NCBI GenBank assembly: GCA_965662345.1
Contig: CBFIHE010000009.1
Coordinates: 24,455-88,454, forward strand
Source of the DNA: UBA6049 sp965662345
GTDB lineage: Bacteria > Bacteroidota > Bacteroidia > Flavobacteriales_G > Salibacteraceae
Direction of reading: 5' to 3'
Length of the DNA: 64,000 nt
Part shown: positions 7,630 to 15,370 of the stretch, piece after piece
Layout: every line of letters begins with the position of its first letter
Position numbering within the stretch: the stretch's first letter is position 1
Made by a program: the position numbers and the translations under genes
Notes under the pieces: generated by a model
What the model was told of the DNA's origin: nothing
Database searches by the model: none
What the model saw: the letters and a program-made list of their open reading frames with translations, nothing else

Positions 7630-8652
7630 CTACTTCTCGTGCACCAAGCTTGGTTCGCGCTGCTCGTAGATACGTTCAATAATCTCTACTACCTTAAGTC
7701 CTTCTAAGGCATTTGCCGTTATAGATGCCTTACCTTCTAATACTCCAACTACATTTTCAATCACATAATGATGGTTTGCAGCACTCCCTTTGAATGGTCC
7801 ATAATCATTTGGCGGATTAGTTGGTGGCAATTCTGGTTGTTCATAATTATCAATATGGCAATACTCTATTTCATTCATGTACTGACCACCAATTTTCAAT
7901 GAACCTTTTTCAGCCACCACCGTAATAGAGCTTTCCATATTCTTATCCCACACTGCGGTGGAATAATTAATTGAACCCATGCCTCCGTTCACAAATTCAA
8001 AGTTCACAAAACCAGAGTCTTCAAATTCTGTGCTCTGCTTGTGCGTGTAATCTTCAAAGTTCCCCTTAATCTTCTTAATATCACCAAACACCCAATACAT
8101 GATATCTATAAAGTGGCTAAATTGGGTGAAAAGCGTACCGCCATCTAAGTTTTGAGAACCTTTCCAATTTCCAGGTTTATAGTATCGATCATCTCTATTC
8201 CAGTAGCAATTGATTTGAACCATATGGATTTTACCAAGGATGTCCTCTTCAACAAGACTTTTAAGCCATTTGCTTGGAGGGCTATACCGATTTTGCTTTA
8301 CTACAAAAACATGTCTAGACATTTGAAGTGCCTTGAAAATAACTTCTTCACACTTGGCTTTACTAAGACCCATCGGTTTCTCGATAACCACGTGCTTTTT
8401 ATTTTCTAGACAGATTAGGGCTTGGTCTGAATGTAATCCGTTAGGTGTGCAAATATTAACTACCTCCACATCGGTTTCTGCTAACATTTCATCAATACTA
8501 GTGAAGAACGGAACACCTGCAGGATAGAGCTCGTGTTTTTTTAATGACTCGTCTATATCAACAATACCAACCAGTTCAACATTATCGAACTCTTTTACAA
8601 TTGTGGCATGTCTTCTACCAATATGTCCAAAACCTACTACAGCAAACTTCAT
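7630..8652 (-). CDS. Gfo/Idh/MocA oxidoreductase, WlbA/WbpB-like
   Basis: A 340-residue NAD(P)-dependent sugar dehydrogenase. The N-terminal Rossmann fold shows V-V-G-F-G-H-I-G-R-R-H (residues 4-14), followed by the E-K-P-M catalytic-loop motif of the family with its lysine. The C-terminal domain has Q-N-R-Y-S-P-P, Y-W-N-R-D-D-R-Y-Y and D-G-G-T-L-F-T-Q-F-S-H-F-I-D, a pattern typical of UDP-N-acetylglucosaminuronate 3-dehydrogenases (WlbA/WbpB) that feed amino-sugar synthesis for surface polysaccharides. It stands alone here rather than in a sugar cluster, so the exact substrate is uncertain. Divergent from the small gene at 8731. Confidence 0.82.
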   Translation of the reverse strand: MKFAVVGFGHIGRRHATIVKEFDNVELVGIVDIDESLKKHELYPAGVPFFTSIDEMLAETDVEVVNICTPNGLHSDQALICLENKKHVVIEKPMGLSKAKCEEVIFKALQMSRHVFVVKQNRYSPPSKWLKSLVEEDILGKIHMVQINCYWNRDDRYYKPGNWKGSQNLDGGTLFTQFSHFIDIMYWVFGDIKKIKGNFEDYTHKQSTEFEDSGFVNFEFVNGGMGSINYSTAVWDKNMESSITVVAEKGSLKIGGQYMNEIEYCHIDNYEQPELPPTNPPNDYGPFKGSAANHHYVIENVVGVLEGKASITANALEGLKVVEIIERIYEQREPSLVHEK

Positions 8653-8700
8653 ATAATTCTATGCTAAAAAAATGTACAATTTCCGATGGAGAATTCTAGC

Positions 8701-8708
8701 TATCTTTG
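8701..8708 (+). promoter_or_regulatory. -7 promoter element of the 80-aa gene
   Basis: TATCTTTG lies 22 nt before the ATG at 8731 and inside the longer reading frame that opens at 8686, which argues for the downstream start. Confidence 0.6.
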
Positions 8709-8730
8709 CGGAAATTCAAAAATAATTCAA

Positions 8731-8973
8731 ATGCCAAGATCTAGAGGACTAACTCCGGGATTAATAGTTGCAAAATTTCGTGAGAACCAGAACAAAAATG
8801 CCACCATCAAATCTTTGTTTGCGAGTCAGTTTTTCGGAAAGTTCGAAACTATCGAGCTTCAAGGAATGATTAGAAGCATAGAAAAAGAGATTATGCGAAG
8901 AGAAGAGCAAGAAATTGAAGAACTTAAGTCTCTTTTAGAAAGCAAGGGTTTTGAAGTTACAAAGAAAGCTTAG
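8731..8973 (+). CDS. small conserved-looking protein, unknown function
   Basis: An 80-residue basic and charged protein starting MPRSRGLTPG, with a predicted amphipathic helix over the last ~40 residues (E-I-M-R-R-E-E-Q-E-I-E-E-L-K-S-L-L). No signal peptide or membrane segment, so probably cytoplasmic. I do not recognise the family. It has its own promoter (TATCTTTG, 8701-8708) and a strong terminator after it (8991-9024), so it appears to be a monocistronic, expressed gene. An upstream ATG at 8686 is rejected because the promoter lies downstream of it. Confidence 0.65.
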   Translation: MPRSRGLTPGLIVAKFRENQNKNATIKSLFASQFFGKFETIELQGMIRSIEKEIMRREEQEIEELKSLLESKGFEVTKKA

Positions 8974-8990
8974 CGCTGACTTTATCGAAT

Positions 8991-9024
8991 AAAAAAAGCC
9001 TGGTCAGTTGACCAGGCTTTTTTT
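8991..9024. terminator. bidirectional intrinsic terminator
   Basis: AAAAAAA, then the perfect stem AGCCTGGTCA / TGACCAGGCT around a short GT loop, then TTTTTTT. It works in both directions, ending the small gene at 8731 and the FKBP pair coming from the other side. Confidence 0.9.
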
Positions 9025-9048
9025 GTGATTTTATCTAAAATTCGAGCA

Positions 9049-9753
9049 TTACTTAATGCTTAGTAATTCAACATCAAAAATAAGTGTTGCGTAAGGACCA
9101 ATTTGTCCACCTGCACCGCGTTCTCCATAACCTAAATCATAAGGAATAAAGAAACGATACTTGGCACCTACAGACATGAGTTGAACACCTTCTGTCCAGC
9201 CTTTTATTACTTGATTTAAACCAAATGTTGCTGGCTGGCCTCGGTTAACAGAACTATCGAAAACAGTTCCATCGGTTAATGTTCCATGGTAATGAACTGT
9301 AACTTGGTCTGTTGCAGCAGGCTTTGGCCCTTCTGCTGGTGTAATCACTTCATACTGCAAGCCTGATTCGGTTGTTACCACTTCTGGTCGCCTTCCGTTT
9401 TCTTCTAAAAACTTACGTCCTACTTCTTTCATTGCTGCGGTTTTCTTTTCTTGAATTTCTGTAAAGAACTTTTGTAAAATGTTCCCTGCTTCTTCAGCCG
9501 ATATTTGAACGGAATCTCCTTCAAAAATATCTGAAAACCCTTTGGTTAAAGCTTCCAAATTCACAGAGTCTAAACCTTGTGTTTTTAAGTTTTGACCAAT
9601 GTTAACTCCAAGACTGTAGCTAATTGTATCTAATTCGTTTTTCAATTCCATTTGTTCTTTATTAGCCTTCTTCTTGCCAAACTTGAACCATTGAGCTTGA
9701 GCACTACCTGCTCCAAGCAAAACAACGAAGAGTATAAGCAATCCTTTTTTCAT
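9049..9753 (-). CDS. periplasmic FKBP-type peptidyl-prolyl isomerase
   Basis: A 234-residue exported PPIase. Residues 1-21 are a signal peptide ending A-Q-A-Q; a helical dimerisation region of the FkpA/Mip type follows (about 35-125: D-T-I-S-Y-S-L-G-V-N-I-G), then the FKBP catalytic domain (about 130-234) with V-H-Y-H-G-T-L-T-D-G-T-V-F-D-S-S, G-W-T-E-G-V-Q-L-M and G-Y-G-E-R-G. It helps fold periplasmic or outer-membrane proteins. The upstream frame to 9798 is rejected because it puts 15 residues before the signal peptide. It begins 7 nt after the stop of the related gene at 9761, evidently a tandem duplicate. Confidence 0.92.
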   Translation of the reverse strand: MKKGLLILFVVLLGAGSAQAQWFKFGKKKANKEQMELKNELDTISYSLGVNIGQNLKTQGLDSVNLEALTKGFSDIFEGDSVQISAEEAGNILQKFFTEIQEKKTAAMKEVGRKFLEENGRRPEVVTTESGLQYEVITPAEGPKPAATDQVTVHYHGTLTDGTVFDSSVNRGQPATFGLNQVIKGWTEGVQLMSVGAKYRFFIPYDLGYGERGAGGQIGPYATLIFDVELLSIK

Positions 9754-9760
9754 GGGTGTT

Positions 9761-10474
9761 CTAGCTATTAGATTTGATTTCCAATAATTCCACCTCAAAA
9801 ATCAACGTTGAATAAGGAGGAATTGCACCGGGCGAACCGCGTTCTCCATATCCTAAGTTGTAAGGTATGAAGAATTTGTACTTTGAGCCAACAGACATCA
9901 ATTGAACACCTTCTGTCCAACCAGGAATTACTTGGTTCAAGAAAAATTGAGCAGGTTCTCCCCTTTCAACAGAACTGTCAAATACAGACCCATCCAACAA
10001 AGAGCCTGTGTAGTGTACAACTACCTCATCTGTAGCCATCGGCTTAGCTCCACTACCTTCTTGCAATACTTCATACTGTAAACCAGACTCGGTCGTTTGT
10101 ACGCCTTCGCGTGCAGCATTCTCTTGTAAGAATGCTTGCTCTTTAGTGTCTGCCTCACCTTTTTCGGCTTCCATTTTCTTCTGTGAAAGGTTGGTGAAAT
10201 ACTCACGCAAGAAAAGCATAGCATCTTGCTCGCTCATGAGGGTGTTTGTGTCTCCTGCCATTATGCTCTCAAAAGCAGAGGCCACAGCTTGACCGTTTAC
10301 ATCTTCTAACCCTTGATTTTTAACATTTACAGCCACATTCACACCTAGTGCATAGCTTACGCTATCTGTAGTGTTATTCAACGTTCCTGAGAACCCTGAA
10401 TCTGCCGCGGGTTGATTACATGCCATCATGCCTCCAGCTAATAATACTGAGGCTATTACGTGTTTTTTATTCAT
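9761..10474 (-). CDS. lipoprotein FKBP-type peptidyl-prolyl isomerase
   Basis: A 237-residue paralogue of the downstream isomerase, but lipid-anchored: the leader ends G-G-M-M-A-C, so Cys19 is the modified residue. It has the same helical domain (D-S-V-S-Y-A-L-G-V-N-V-A) and FKBP domain with V-H-Y-T-G-S-L-L-D-G-S-V-F-D-S-S and G-Y-G-E-R-G. FkpA/Mip-type foldases act in the periplasm. The two copies are 7 nt apart and differ in anchoring (membrane lipoprotein versus soluble), suggesting division of labour after duplication. A promoter-like element (TATTTTCG, 10506-10513 on the minus strand) precedes it by 31 nt. Confidence 0.92.
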   Translation of the reverse strand: MNKKHVIASVLLAGGMMACNQPAADSGFSGTLNNTTDSVSYALGVNVAVNVKNQGLEDVNGQAVASAFESIMAGDTNTLMSEQDAMLFLREYFTNLSQKKMEAEKGEADTKEQAFLQENAAREGVQTTESGLQYEVLQEGSGAKPMATDEVVVHYTGSLLDGSVFDSSVERGEPAQFFLNQVIPGWTEGVQLMSVGSKYKFFIPYNLGYGERGSPGAIPPYSTLIFEVELLEIKSNS

Positions 10475-10551
10475 TTCGAAAAATCCTGATTTGATTTGTG
10501 ATTGGCGAAAATACGTTTAATTATAAGCTTAGAAAGTTATAAAGGCTTAAA

Positions 10552-11304
10552 TCAACTCAAACCTCTTTCTTTCTTAATCGCTTCGTACGCTTCTTGAACC
10601 CGCTGAAACTTCTCCTTTGCGGCTTTCTGGAACTCCTCACCTAGAGATGCTACCTTATCTGGATGGTATTTTACTGCCATTTTTCGATATGCTTTTTTCA
10701 CTTCTGCATCTGTAGCAGATTTAGAGATTTCCAAAATATCATAGTATTCTTCAGCTGTTTTTTGACCGCCAAACATGGCTGTAATTGATGCGAAATCTTT
10801 CTGAGAAATACCTAAATACCGCGCCATTGTATTAAGTAATTGAAGCTCAGAATTACTCATACTGTGGTCTGCTTTCGCAATACCAACCAAGTAGTGAAGT
10901 AGTTGCAACCGCATAGGATGTGTCATGTTCTCCCTAATCTGCAAGCAAACCTGCCTTACAGAAACTTCATGCTCTAAAACCTCTCTCAAAACACGCAGGA
11001 GTTCCTTTGCTTTTGCTGCTCCAAATTGCTTGTTAAGGAAGTCTTTAACATAATTCAACTCAGACTTCATCACTCGCCCGTCTGCCTTCATAACAGCAGC
11101 ACTAAGAATCACCAAGCTAATACCAAAGTCGCCCGCACCGGTTGCGTTTCTTGTTGATGAACTACCATTTCCGCGATGCGCTCTAGTGTCAATATCATTG
11201 GCATTTTCAAAAAGAGAGCCTAAAACAAATCCAGCTATTGCTCCAATTGGGCCTCCAAGAGCCCAACCCAAACCACCAGCAACCCATTTTGTATACTTCG
11301 CCAT
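10552..11304 (-). CDS. TerB-DnaJ domain protein (DjlA-like)
   Basis: A 250-residue protein with three parts. An N-terminal glycine-rich hydrophobic segment (about residues 8-30: G-G-L-G-W-A-L-G-G-P-I-G-A-I-A-G) may insert in the membrane. A TerB-like helical domain (about 60-170) contains the D-G-R and K-A-D-H-S segments. A C-terminal J domain (about 185-250) carries the H-P-D tripeptide (Y-H-P-D-K), so it can stimulate a DnaK-type chaperone. The layout matches DjlA-like co-chaperones. The start is immediately after the stop of the K+ channel gene (11305), so it is the last gene of a four-gene operon. Which DnaK it serves is unknown. Confidence 0.88.
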   Translation of the reverse strand: MAKYTKWVAGGLGWALGGPIGAIAGFVLGSLFENANDIDTRAHRGNGSSSTRNATGAGDFGISLVILSAAVMKADGRVMKSELNYVKDFLNKQFGAAKAKELLRVLREVLEHEVSVRQVCLQIRENMTHPMRLQLLHYLVGIAKADHSMSNSELQLLNTMARYLGISQKDFASITAMFGGQKTAEEYYDILEISKSATDAEVKKAYRKMAVKYHPDKVASLGEEFQKAAKEKFQRVQEAYEAIKKERGLS

Positions 11305-11964
11305 TTAATCGTCTTGTTTTGAATTTGAAATGTAGATGCCAATTAAACCTGCAACCAAGAAGCCCATGTAAAACACACCTGATAAAGTGAGAAATACTGC
11401 AAACGACTGCGACACAGGATGTGTAGGCGAAATATCACCATAACCCAAGGTGGTCAAGGTGATAAAACTATGATAGATGGCCCCAAAAGGACCACATTCA
11501 CTCAATATGTGAATGCTGTAGGAATTTCTGATTTGCTCGTCAATCATAGAAATTCCTATTGAGCCGCTCATCCCCAGGAGTAGGTATCCAGACATTGCGT
11601 GGACCAACGTAATAAGAGTTACCTCTTTTGACCGCATTACCGTGCTGATTAAAACGAATGTCAGCACCAAAAAGAAAGCGCTAATAACTGGCTTAACAAT
11701 GAGGCCAATTGTGGGAAGTAGCCCAGAAAAATAATTTAGTAAGCCTGCCGCTACTACTAACATCAATGCAAAGCGCAAAAATCTATGGAGTCTATATTCT
11801 TCTGAAATTATATTTATACCGGATAAGATGATCAGAAACATCATTGACCTTATCAAAATTTTCGCTACTCCCGAAAAAGCCAACTCAACGATAGGAATTA
11901 GTAAGATTGAGGCCAAACCTATTAACAGCAGGTAATGTGCTGTATCTTTTACTCTGAAATTCAT
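11305..11964 (-). CDS. two-pore-domain-like K+ channel protein
   Basis: A 219-residue membrane protein with about six hydrophobic segments and a potassium selectivity filter T-L-T-T-L-G-Y-G-D (about residues 176-184) between the last two helices, the Ion_trans_2 pattern. A simple K+ pore is expected in the inner membrane; there is no attached RCK/TrkA regulatory domain. It overlaps the stop of the TPM gene by one base (TAATG) and abuts the TerB-DnaJ gene, so all are translationally coupled. Gating is unknown. Confidence 0.88.
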   Translation of the reverse strand: MNFRVKDTAHYLLLIGLASILLIPIVELAFSGVAKILIRSMMFLIILSGINIISEEYRLHRFLRFALMLVVAAGLLNYFSGLLPTIGLIVKPVISAFFLVLTFVLISTVMRSKEVTLITLVHAMSGYLLLGMSGSIGISMIDEQIRNSYSIHILSECGPFGAIYHSFITLTTLGYGDISPTHPVSQSFAVFLTLSGVFYMGFLVAGLIGIYISNSKQDD

Positions 11965-12764
11965 TACCAGCTACCTCCTGCTCCTCCGCCACCGAATGAA
12001 CCACCACCAAAACCACCGAAGCCTCCTCCGCTGCCGCCAAAACCACCAAAAGAACCTCCTCCTGAAGAAAAGTCGTTCCAACGACCTCTGTGGTGCGAAT
12101 TCATTGAGCTCATCATCCAGAATGCGGTCCAAAATGGAATATTTCTACCTAAACTGTAGTGTCTAGCACGGTTGATTCTACCAAAAAACATAAGAGCCAG
12201 CGCCATTAAAATGAAAAGCACAGGAATAAACTTTGGCGCCTTGTTATTCTTCTTAGCTGCATAAGCAGATGCTGGATACTCACCAGCAGATAACTCCATA
12301 AGTGTTACCACTGCTTTATAAATCCCTTCTGGATATTTCTCTTGTTTGAAGAAAGGAATCATTTCAAGATCCACAATCCGATTCGCCACAGCATCAGGTA
12401 TTATTCCCTCCAAACCATAACCAGTAGCAATGAAGGCTTGGCCTCTATCGCTTGCTCCGTACTTAGGTTTTACCAGAACTACAATTCCATTATCAAAAGC
12501 CTTCTTTCCTACCTTCCAAGTATTACCCACCTCAAAAGCAAAAGATGCAGGGTCTTGCCCTTCCAAATCTTTAACCGTAAGAACTAAAATCTGCGTTCCA
12601 GTAGAATCATCAAAATTTACCAAGACCTGCTCCATTGCCTGTACTTGGCGAGGTGTAAAGACTTCTGCCAAATCATTCACCAACCTAGGTGGTGAAGGTT
12701 TGGGAGGAATAGCCATAAGTGATGTTCCTAACCATAGTGAGAGAAAAAGAAATATGTTTTTCAT
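11964..12764 (-). CDS. TPM domain protein with glycine-rich tail (YgcG family)
   Basis: A 266-residue secreted and anchored protein. A signal peptide (about 1-19) is followed by a TPM (TLP18.3/Psb32/MOLO-1) domain (about 28-150, with V-N-D-L-A-E-V-F and T-G-T-Q-I-L-V-L-T-V), a transmembrane helix (about 175-195: F-I-P-V-L-F-I-L-M-A-L-A-L-M-F-F), and a glycine/serine/phenylalanine-rich tail ending G-G-A-G-G-S-W. Relatives such as YgcG are usually encoded beside LemA; here no LemA is present. The tail is antisense to a proline-rich frame (11935-12159) that is not a gene. A surface or periplasmic role is likely; the biochemical activity is unproven. Confidence 0.88.
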   Translation of the reverse strand: MKNIFLFLSLWLGTSLMAIPPKPSPPRLVNDLAEVFTPRQVQAMEQVLVNFDDSTGTQILVLTVKDLEGQDPASFAFEVGNTWKVGKKAFDNGIVVLVKPKYGASDRGQAFIATGYGLEGIIPDAVANRIVDLEMIPFFKQEKYPEGIYKAVVTLMELSAGEYPASAYAAKKNNKAPKFIPVLFILMALALMFFGRINRARHYSLGRNIPFWTAFWMMSSMNSHHRGRWNDFSSGGGSFGGFGGSGGGFGGFGGGSFGGGGAGGSW

Positions 12765-12767
12765 GAC

Positions 12768-13208
12768 TTAGCTACCAAATGAAATTTCATCAGACAACTC
12801 ATTCTGGTCATCATCTTGATATGGAAAATGCTCTGCGAGTTGCTTGCCCGCCAATTTAATCCCTTGGGCCAATCCTTCAGCATAATTTCCTGCTTTAAAT
12901 TGGTTCAAGGCTGTATTTCTAACCTCATCCCAAAAACCGCTAGAAACCTTCATGTTTATACCAATATCACCAAGTATAGCGAACTTTCTATCTTCAAATG
13001 CCACATAAAACAATACTCCGTTGCGTAATTCAGTTTCATGCATCTCTAGGGTTTCGAACCAATACGCAGCACGATCTAACACATCTTCGGCACACTTATC
13101 GTCTATATGCACCATAATCTCTCCTGAAGTAAGCTTTTCTGCATGTAAAATGGCATCTGTTACTTGTTGCCTTTCGCTATCTGATAAAAACTTTTTAGCG
13201 TTTCCCAT
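12768..13208 (-). CDS. TPM domain protein without signal peptide
   Basis: A 146-residue protein consisting of a single TPM domain (about 10-135; S-D-S-E-R-Q-Q-V, T-S-G-E-I-M-V-H-I and G-V-L-F-Y-V-A-F). There is no signal peptide or membrane segment, so it is probably cytoplasmic, unlike the next gene. First gene of the operon TPM, TPM, K+ channel, TerB-DnaJ; spacing to the next start is 3 nt. A -7-like TAACTTCG (13227-13234, minus strand) lies 18 nt upstream. Bacterial TPM proteins are often called phosphatases by analogy with TLP18.3; that is not shown here. Confidence 0.85.
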   Translation of the reverse strand: MGNAKKFLSDSERQQVTDAILHAEKLTSGEIMVHIDDKCAEDVLDRAAYWFETLEMHETELRNGVLFYVAFEDRKFAILGDIGINMKVSSGFWDEVRNTALNQFKAGNYAEGLAQGIKLAGKQLAEHFPYQDDDQNELSDEISFGS

Positions 13209-13313
13209 GATTTAAATTTGCTTTTGCGAAGTTAGGAATACGATTCATGCAGGCTTGATTTTGATTTATCTAACGTTTCCAGTTAAATTTCGTTGCACAC
13301 ACAAGAATTGGAA

Positions 13314-13321
13314 TAGATTTG
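13314..13321 (+). promoter_or_regulatory. -7 promoter element of the BatA-like gene
   Basis: TAGATTTG ends 7 nt before the ATG at 13329, with GTTG 18 nt upstream as a possible -33 box. The transcript would be nearly leaderless. Confidence 0.5.
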
Positions 13322-13328
13322 TTCTTCC

Positions 13329-15368
13329 ATGGCATTTTTGTATCCCGTATTTCTTTTTGGGCTCTTTGCGCTGCTAATACCGGTGGTCATTCACCTTTTT
13401 AGATTCAAGCGTTTCAAAACAATCTATTTTTCTAACGTTGCCTTTCTTCAGTCGGTTTTTCAAGACAATAGAGCACAATCCAAGCTAAAGCACCTTTTAC
13501 TTTTAGCCACGCGTTTACTCGCGATTTTTTTTCTGGTAATGGCTTTTGCTGGACCTTATTTTAAGGTAGGTCAAGTGAACTCACAAGTTGAAGGAGTTTC
13601 CAGGTCTATTTACATAGACAACTCCCTTAGCATGGGGGCTCCTGGTATGAGTCTATCGCTTCTAGACGAAGCTAAGCAGTCAGGAATTTCTCTGGTAGAA
13701 GCCATGGGTGAAAAAGATGAAATGTATGTTCTTAGTAATGACTTTGAACCTATTTCTAATTACACATTACCAAAACAAGAAGCGCTTTATCGTATTCAAG
13801 AATTAGAGGGTAGCCCTAGTGCAAAGTCTTTAAAGAGCATCATAGACAAGCAGAGGCTTATTTCCTCTAAAGACAATACAACAGCGTTAAAGCAATATAT
13901 AATCGCATCTGATTTTAGAGAAGGTGTTTCATTAGAAGGAATTGAATTAGACTCCACAGAGCAGGTATTATTCATGCCAATTACACCTCAATCTGCAGAG
14001 AACGTATCCTTAGATTCTATCTGGATTGAAGAGCCATTTGTTCGCTCAGGTATGCGTGTTAAGATTCATTTTCGAATTAGTAAGAATGCTGCCTATGATA
14101 AGAATGAGACACCTGTAGCTCTTAGTATAGACAATGAAGGGTATGCATCATTTCGTATTCGTTGGAATAATCGTGTAGAAGTTGATACTTCAATCAATGC
14201 AGATTTTTCGAAATCCTCTTTGGGGTTGATTCTGCTCTCAATTGAAGACGAGTCATTGAGCTATGATAACTTTTTGTACTCGGCACTAGAAAAGCGACAG
14301 CAATGCCAGGTTCTAGAAATCTCTGATTCCCCAATAGAAACAGCCGCAGCCCGTGTTTTTGGAGTAGATTCATTTTTTCTGTATTCCAAAGCTCCTGTTG
14401 GCAACGTATCTACAGAAGCTCTAAGCCGCGCAGAATTCATTTTAGTAACCGCTAAAAAGCCGCTAAGTGAGGGGCTAATCATTGCATTATCAGAACAAAT
14501 CAACAGAGGCAAGAATGTAGCTTTCTTTCCAAGCCATGGGTCTACCCAAGGATGGAATAGCGTTTTTGGGTCTCAAGGTCTCTCCATGTTTGGCCAAGAA
14601 GATACTTCAATGGTTCAGATAGAGTCTGTAGATTCTCAAAATCCATTCTACGCAGATCTTTTTAAAGAAGAGCCAAGTAAAGCCAGTTGGCCAACTGTTA
14701 AGAATTCGGTTACGTTAAATGCTCGCGAGAGCTACCTAACGGGTACGTTGCTCAAATCTGTAAAAGGTGATTTACTCTACACTAGGTCATCCATTGGTAA
14801 GGGAAATATTTTCGTAGCCTCATTCGGATTAAATGAGAACAATACCGCACTGTTTAAACATCCTATATTTTTACCTCTTCTCTACAAGAGTGCGCTGTAT
14901 AAAGAAAGCAATAACCCACTCTATTACACCATCGGCTCTGCCAAGCGTATTACTACAGATTTAGAACCCTCAGAAGAAAATACCATGGAAATAGCTGGAG
15001 GAGAAAAAGACCCAGTTTTATTTCTGCCAGAAGTAATTAGAGCACCTGGTGGCATAGTTGAACTTGCCAGACTTGAGCCTATTCGTGTACCTGGACACTA
15101 TACCATTAAAGGAAAGGCTAACACCATTGAAAGAGTAGCTTTTAATTATGCACGAACAGAATCAGTAACAGCAGTTGTTTCTGCAGATTCTCTGCTGTCT
15201 ATGGCTCGAAACAGTGGCATTGACGCATCTGTACTTACCGCAGAGGCCATACAAAACGGAGATCTCTCTATACTCGAGCAAGAGCAGGAAACACTTTGGC
15301 GTATCTGCATACTGCTTACCTTGTTATTTTTGACAGCAGAAGTTCTTATAACCCGATTTATTCCATAA
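13329..15368 (+). CDS. BatA-like membrane protein (aerotolerance regulator N-terminal domain)
   Basis: A 679-residue inner-membrane protein. The first ~75 residues have two transmembrane helices and the F-K-R-F-K-T-I-Y-F-S-N-V-A-F-L motif between them, the BatA/CHP02226 N-terminal domain. A large extracytoplasmic region follows, resembling a von Willebrand A-like segment with I-Y-I-D-N-S-L-S-M-G near residue 90, and a final transmembrane helix lies at the C-terminus (L-L-T-L-L-F-L-T-A-E-V-L-I). The family is linked to stress or envelope functions in Bacteroidota. It is followed 2 nt later by a dihydroorotase homologue, so the two form an operon. No other Bat genes are adjacent. Confidence 0.85.
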   Translation: MAFLYPVFLFGLFALLIPVVIHLFRFKRFKTIYFSNVAFLQSVFQDNRAQSKLKHLLLLATRLLAIFFLVMAFAGPYFKVGQVNSQVEGVSRSIYIDNSLSMGAPGMSLSLLDEAKQSGISLVEAMGEKDEMYVLSNDFEPISNYTLPKQEALYRIQELEGSPSAKSLKSIIDKQRLISSKDNTTALKQYIIASDFREGVSLEGIELDSTEQVLFMPITPQSAENVSLDSIWIEEPFVRSGMRVKIHFRISKNAAYDKNETPVALSIDNEGYASFRIRWNNRVEVDTSINADFSKSSLGLILLSIEDESLSYDNFLYSALEKRQQCQVLEISDSPIETAAARVFGVDSFFLYSKAPVGNVSTEALSRAEFILVTAKKPLSEGLIIALSEQINRGKNVAFFPSHGSTQGWNSVFGSQGLSMFGQEDTSMVQIESVDSQNPFYADLFKEEPSKASWPTVKNSVTLNARESYLTGTLLKSVKGDLLYTRSSIGKGNIFVASFGLNENNTALFKHPIFLPLLYKSALYKESNNPLYYTIGSAKRITTDLEPSEENTMEIAGGEKDPVLFLPEVIRAPGGIVELARLEPIRVPGHYTIKGKANTIERVAFNYARTESVTAVVSADSLLSMARNSGIDASVLTAEAIQNGDLSILEQEQETLWRICILLTLLFLTAEVLITRFIP

Positions 15369-15370
15369 GC

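Noticed and set aside
8686..8730. Upstream ATG start of the small protein at 8731
   Set aside because: The promoter element (8701-8708) lies inside the extension.
11935..12159. Proline-rich frame on the plus strand
   Set aside because: It is the antisense of the glycine-rich tail of the TPM gene at 11964-12764.
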